A DNA stretch of 64,000 nucleotides from Cohnella sp. GbtcB17 (lineage in GTDB: Bacteria > Bacillota > Bacilli > Paenibacillales > Paenibacillaceae): assembly GCF_019091135.1 (NCBI RefSeq), contig NZ_JAGXJW010000007.1:62001-126000 (forward strand). Direction: 5' to 3'. Positions within the stretch are counted from its first letter, which is position 1, and each line of letters begins with the position of its first letter. This document shows, one piece after another, positions 60,980 through 64,000 of this stretch. Under the pieces are notes generated by a model that had not been told where the DNA came from, made no database searches, and saw only the letters and a list, made by a program, of their open reading frames with translations. A program made the position numbers and the translations under genes.

Positions 60980-62572
60980 TTATACGAGCTGAATTTCCTT
61001 CGCCGAGTTGAGGTCCGGCAGTTCTTCAAGCTGCGCCAGCACTTCCTTCGGGACGGCTTTGTCGACGCCGAGCACCATGATCGCAGCGCCGCCGACGATC
61101 TTGCGGCCGACCTGCATCGTCGCGATGTTGACATCGTTCGTGCCGAGCAGCGTGCCGACACGGCCGATAATGCCCGGCTTGTCGTGGTGGGAGATGAGCA
61201 GCAGGTGGCCCTGCGACTCGACGTCGACCGGGTACTTGTCGATCTGCGTGATGCGCGGACCGAAGCCGTTGAGCAGCGCGCCGGCGGCGGACCGTTCTTC
61301 GCGACCGGTCTTCAGCGTGACCGTCACCAGGTTGGTGAAGCCCTTCGCAGCCTGGGACTTGGTCGTGACGATATTCACCTCGCGCATCTTGGCCAGGTGC
61401 ATGGCGTTGACGGCGTTCACTTGATCCGAGCCGAGATGGTGCGCAAGCACGCCTTGAACGACTTGACGCGTCAAAGGCTGTGTGTCCACGTCGGCCAGCT
61501 CGCCCGCATAGGAAACGCTGATCTCCTTGACCGGTCCTTCGGTAATTTGCGCCGCAAAGCTTCCGAGCTTGCGCGCGAGCGTAAAGAACGGCTCGAGCTT
61601 CGCGAGCAGGTCGCCGGGTACAGGGGGCATGTTGACGGCGTTTTTGTATGGCTCGTTGCGCAAAATGTGCAGCAGCTGCTCGGAGACGTCGATCGCGACG
61701 TTCTCCTGCGCTTCGACCGTCGAAGCGCCAAGATGGGGGGTTACGATCACCTTGGGGTGCTTCAGGAACGGGTGGTCGGCAGCAGGCGGCTCTTCCTCGA
61801 ATACGTCGAAGGCCGCGCCTGCGACGCGTCCGGCGTCGATCGCCTCGATCTGCGCCTGCTCGTCGATGATGCCGCCGCGTGCGCAATTGACGATCCGAAC
61901 GCCCGGCTTAATCACTTCGAATTGGGCCTTGCCGATCATATGGCGGGTCTCCGGTGTCAGCGGCGTGTGGACCGTGATGAAGTCGGCTCCGCGCACGACA
62001 TCGTCGACGGTGGCCAGCGTGACGCCCAGCTTGTCTGCACGCTCTTCGGTCAGGAACGGATCGTAGCCGAGCACCTTCATGCCGAACGCCTTGGCGCGCG
62101 CAGCCACCTCGCTGCCGATGCGGCCCATGCCGAGCACGCCCAGCGTCTTGTTGCGCAGCTCGACGCCGACGAACGACTTGCGGTCCCATTCGCCGCCGAT
62201 CGTCTTGGCGTAAGCTTGCGGAATGTGACGCGCCAGCGCCATCATCATCGCGAACGTATGCTCGCAGGTCGTGATCGTATTGCCGTCCGGCGCGTTGATG
62301 ACGACGATGCCGCGCTTCGTGGCGGCGTCAAGGTCGATATTGTCCACGCCGACGCCGGCGCGGCCGATGACCTTGAGCGACTTGCCCGCGGTCATGATCC
62401 GTTCGGTGACGCGGGTCTGGCTGCGCACGAGCAGCGCATCGTATTCGCCGATGATGGCGACGAGCTCGTCTTCGGACAGACCGGTTTTCTTATCGATCGA
62501 AATGTCGCTTGCCTCGACGAGGAGCGAGATGCCGAGATCGCTGATCGGATCCGATACCAACACTTTAAACAT
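60980..62572 (-). CDS. serA: D-3-phosphoglycerate dehydrogenase
   Basis: The 530-residue first enzyme of serine synthesis has an NAD-binding site LGVLGMGRIGSEVA. Catalytic residues lie in VNCARGGIIDEQ (Arg), FDVFEEEP (Glu region) and TPHLGAST (His). An intervening domain spans about 320-450. A C-terminal ACT domain (HHDKPGIIGRVGTLLGTNDV) would sense serine. GGGGGAT lies before the ATG. The mRNA leader carries a hairpin (see next entry). Confidence 0.95.
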   Translation of the reverse strand: MFKVLVSDPISDLGISLLVEASDISIDKKTGLSEDELVAIIGEYDALLVRSQTRVTERIMTAGKSLKVIGRAGVGVDNIDLDAATKRGIVVINAPDGNTITTCEHTFAMMMALARHIPQAYAKTIGGEWDRKSFVGVELRNKTLGVLGMGRIGSEVAARAKAFGMKVLGYDPFLTEERADKLGVTLATVDDVVRGADFITVHTPLTPETRHMIGKAQFEVIKPGVRIVNCARGGIIDEQAQIEAIDAGRVAGAAFDVFEEEPPAADHPFLKHPKVIVTPHLGASTVEAQENVAIDVSEQLLHILRNEPYKNAVNMPPVPGDLLAKLEPFFTLARKLGSFAAQITEGPVKEISVSYAGELADVDTQPLTRQVVQGVLAHHLGSDQVNAVNAMHLAKMREVNIVTTKSQAAKGFTNLVTVTLKTGREERSAAGALLNGFGPRITQIDKYPVDVESQGHLLLISHHDKPGIIGRVGTLLGTNDVNIATMQVGRKIVGGAAIMVLGVDKAVPKEVLAQLEELPDLNSAKEIQLV

Positions 62573-62609
62573 AGTAATCCCCCTGTACTACGAAGTGATG
62601 AATATATAG

Positions 62610-62662
62610 AAAACACCCTAAAACCCCCGCGGCCCTACCGGACCAACAGCGTTTTGAGGGTG
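62610..62662 (-). promoter_or_regulatory. Hairpin in the serA leader, possible attenuator
   Basis: On the minus strand CACCCTCAAAAC pairs with GTTTTAGGGTG (one bulge), enclosing a GC-rich loop, and TTTTC follows. It lies between the serA promoter candidate and serA, about 40 nt before the start codon. It could also be the terminator of the upstream minus-strand gene. Confidence 0.55.
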
Positions 62663-62685
62663 ATCTCGTAAAAGCGGCGATTCTT

Positions 62686-62715
62686 ATTGTAAAGCAACGC
62701 GCCTTGAAAATGCAA
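62686..62715 (-). promoter_or_regulatory. Candidate promoter of serA
   Basis: On the minus strand TTGCAT (62715-62710), 18 bases and TACAAT (62691-62686). Transcripts from here would run through the hairpin at 62610-62662 before reaching serA. Confidence 0.5.
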
Positions 62716-62754
62716 TGGAAAATGTGGAACAATCGGCGCCCGTTCGACGTAATA

Positions 62755-63678
62755 TTACGTGTCGGAAGAGAAGAAGGGCAGAAGCGGAACGAGCTCCTTC
62801 GCGTAATACCTGGATTTAAGGGACAAATAGTCCCCGCTGCGAATCGCGTCCGTGCTGTTCAGCATATCGACGATCGAACGGATCGTTTTTTGCTTCATTT
62901 TGGCGGCCTGACCCGAATTGATGAATTGATCGATCCTGGCGGTCAGATCCTGCGGCAGGTAATCGTACTCGGCCCGGTTCAGGAACATATACTGCGCGGA
63001 CACCGTATTTTTGACGAGCAGCGGGAGTTTGGACCATTCCGCATTCGCGAGCACGTTAGGCAGCTCGTAGTTGTCAGGCAGGGATAGGTTGACCGTGGAG
63101 CCCCATTTGAGCATCGAATCGTAATATTGACTCTGCGCGAGCAGACCGAGCCGGACAGCTTCCGTAAAATAAGCGTTTTTGGAGACGCGGGCGAGCGCTT
63201 CCGCCGCCGAGCCTTCGTTCGCCTGCGCGGCGAGCTGGCCGAAGCTGCTCTCGTACAGCTTCAGGCTTTTCAAATAATTGTTCTGCGCGTTCATGAGACC
63301 GGGCGTCAGGCTAGACACGGTCGTCACTTTGGACTCGTTGTACTTGCTCGCGGCCAGCTTCGCCAGTTCCTTCAGTGAGGAGGCGCGGTCGACCGTATCG
63401 TCGGTCTGCCAGCGGGTGCGGGCGGCGGACCACTCGGCCATCCATTCCCGATGAGGCTGAAATACGTTATGATAGAAGGATACGAGATCCTGCTGGGAGT
63501 ACGCTTTGGGAGATTCGGCCGCTTTGGAAGCCTGGGCGCCGGCCGGCTTCGCATACAGCGCTTCCGTGCGGTCGGTGCCGACCTTGACCCCGCTGAAGAA
63601 GGCGGCGATTGCGACGATCAGAAAAAACAAAAAGCCCAGGGCGAAGATCAGGTCCGTTCTTGATAGACGTTTTTCCAT
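62755..63678 (-). CDS. Membrane-anchored protein of unknown function
   Basis: I do not recognise a family. The 307-residue protein has one N-terminal helix (LIFALGFLFFLIVAIAAFFS, about residues 10-29) after MEKRLSRTD, so most of it should face the outside. The rest is mainly helical by composition, with many Ala, Leu, Lys, Ser and Tyr and no Cys. There are two Trp in HREWMAEWSAARTRW. No catalytic motif is evident. It is divergent from a membrane protein gene. Such single-helix exported proteins can be cell-envelope or spore factors. Confidence 0.7.
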   Translation of the reverse strand: MEKRLSRTDLIFALGFLFFLIVAIAAFFSGVKVGTDRTEALYAKPAGAQASKAAESPKAYSQQDLVSFYHNVFQPHREWMAEWSAARTRWQTDDTVDRASSLKELAKLAASKYNESKVTTVSSLTPGLMNAQNNYLKSLKLYESSFGQLAAQANEGSAAEALARVSKNAYFTEAVRLGLLAQSQYYDSMLKWGSTVNLSLPDNYELPNVLANAEWSKLPLLVKNTVSAQYMFLNRAEYDYLPQDLTARIDQFINSGQAAKMKQKTIRSIVDMLNSTDAIRSGDYLSLKSRYYAKELVPLLPFFSSDT

Positions 63679-63772
63679 TGCAGACTCCTCGTGTAGATCG
63701 ACATGAATAGATTAAGTATAAGGAAATGATTAGCATCCGTACATAACAAAAATTTACATCAGACGAGGTAAC

Positions 63773-64000
63773 ATGCCTAAATTCGACATCAAAAACATTA
63801 AATTAAGAAAAGTGACCGTGGACGAGCTCAGTGACAAGCTGCTTTTGGTCAATCTGTACGCCACGCAGGCGCTTACTGTCATTATCGGATTGGCTTGGGT
63901 ATTTTTTCAGGGGCAGAATATATTGGAAATTTTCCGAATTCAAGGCTCGCTTTCGTTTCTATATTGGGGGGCCGGCTTGGCCGCTCTTGTCGTCGCGTTC
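63773..64000 (+). CDS. Membrane protein, N-terminal part (CPBP/CAAX-protease-like)
   Basis: The gene runs off the right edge. The first 76 residues are visible: a charged start MPKFDIKNIKLRKVTVDELS, then hydrophobic helices (about 30-48 and 62-76, QALTVIIGLAWVFFQGQNIL). GACGAGG lies before the ATG. The pattern and the place near serA recall the CPBP intramembrane protease YpbD of Bacillus, but the motifs (EExxR, FxxxH) would lie outside the window. It is divergent from the unknown gene at 62755-63678. Confidence 0.5.
   Translation, partial: MPKFDIKNIKLRKVTVDELSDKLLLVNLYATQALTVIIGLAWVFFQGQNILEIFRIQGSLSFLYWGAGLAALVVAF

Noticed and set aside
62610..62662. T-box leader for serA
   Set aside because: No T-box sequence (TGGNACCGCG) or specifier-loop layout was found.

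Overview
The window looks like chromosome from a GC-rich, endospore-forming member of the Paenibacillaceae (Cohnella/Paenibacillus type). The reasons are Bacillus-like gene order around sporulation and core genes, Firmicute ribosome binding sites with many TTG/GTG starts, a full spoIIA operon, and many sporulation genes (spoIIM, mciZ, spoVAA/AB/AF, dacF, dacB, spmA/B, ytfJ). Genus is inference; no rRNA is present.

Layout. 1-6.7 kb: the end of a dihydrolipoyl dehydrogenase gene, the branched-chain 2-oxoacid dehydrogenase genes bkdAA-bkdAB-bkdB, lipB, a tiny antisense gene for the stressosome anchor Prli42, and an M20 peptidase. 6.7-7.6 kb: a gene-free stretch with a 51-bp tandem repeat. 7.6-17 kb: a serine hydrolase, then a sugar cassette (LacI regulator, binding protein, two permeases, alpha-glucosidase), then a convergent PadR/MFS pair. 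17-24.5 kb: a block of dispersed repeats, a NEW3-domain/ABC-2 operon, an ECF sigma/anti-sigma pair, and a divergent MFS/WYL-regulator pair.

24.5-36 kb follows the Bacillus order mciZ-nudF-yqxK-spoIIM-fur-yqzK-xerD-deoB-punA-pdp. It is interrupted by a peroxide module (two glutathione peroxidases around ohrR) and an unusual subtilase. 36-37.4 kb holds an IS1595-like gene with degenerate catalytic motifs. It is flanked by 32-bp inverted copies of a dispersed repeat and preceded by a strong promoter with a LexA-like box. 37.4-45.4 kb: dacF, spoIIAA-AB-sigF, spoVAA-AB-AF, lysA, ppiB. 45.5-48.5 kb: an FMN riboswitch and ribE-ribBA-ribH, with no ribD. 48.6-63 kb: scpA-scpB-ytfI-ytfJ-dacB-spmA-spmB-rluB-resABC-resDE, then serA on the other strand with a hairpin leader. 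The window ends in a lipid-bilayer-protein gene cut by the edge.

The genes are mostly core metabolism, redox and sporulation. The accessory interest is in the repeats, the IS1595-like locus, an XerD lacking its catalytic lysine, the peroxide module with two visible OhrR boxes, and several very short genes. No rRNA, tRNA, CRISPR array or prophage was seen. All homology calls are from reading motifs and gene order, not from database searches.
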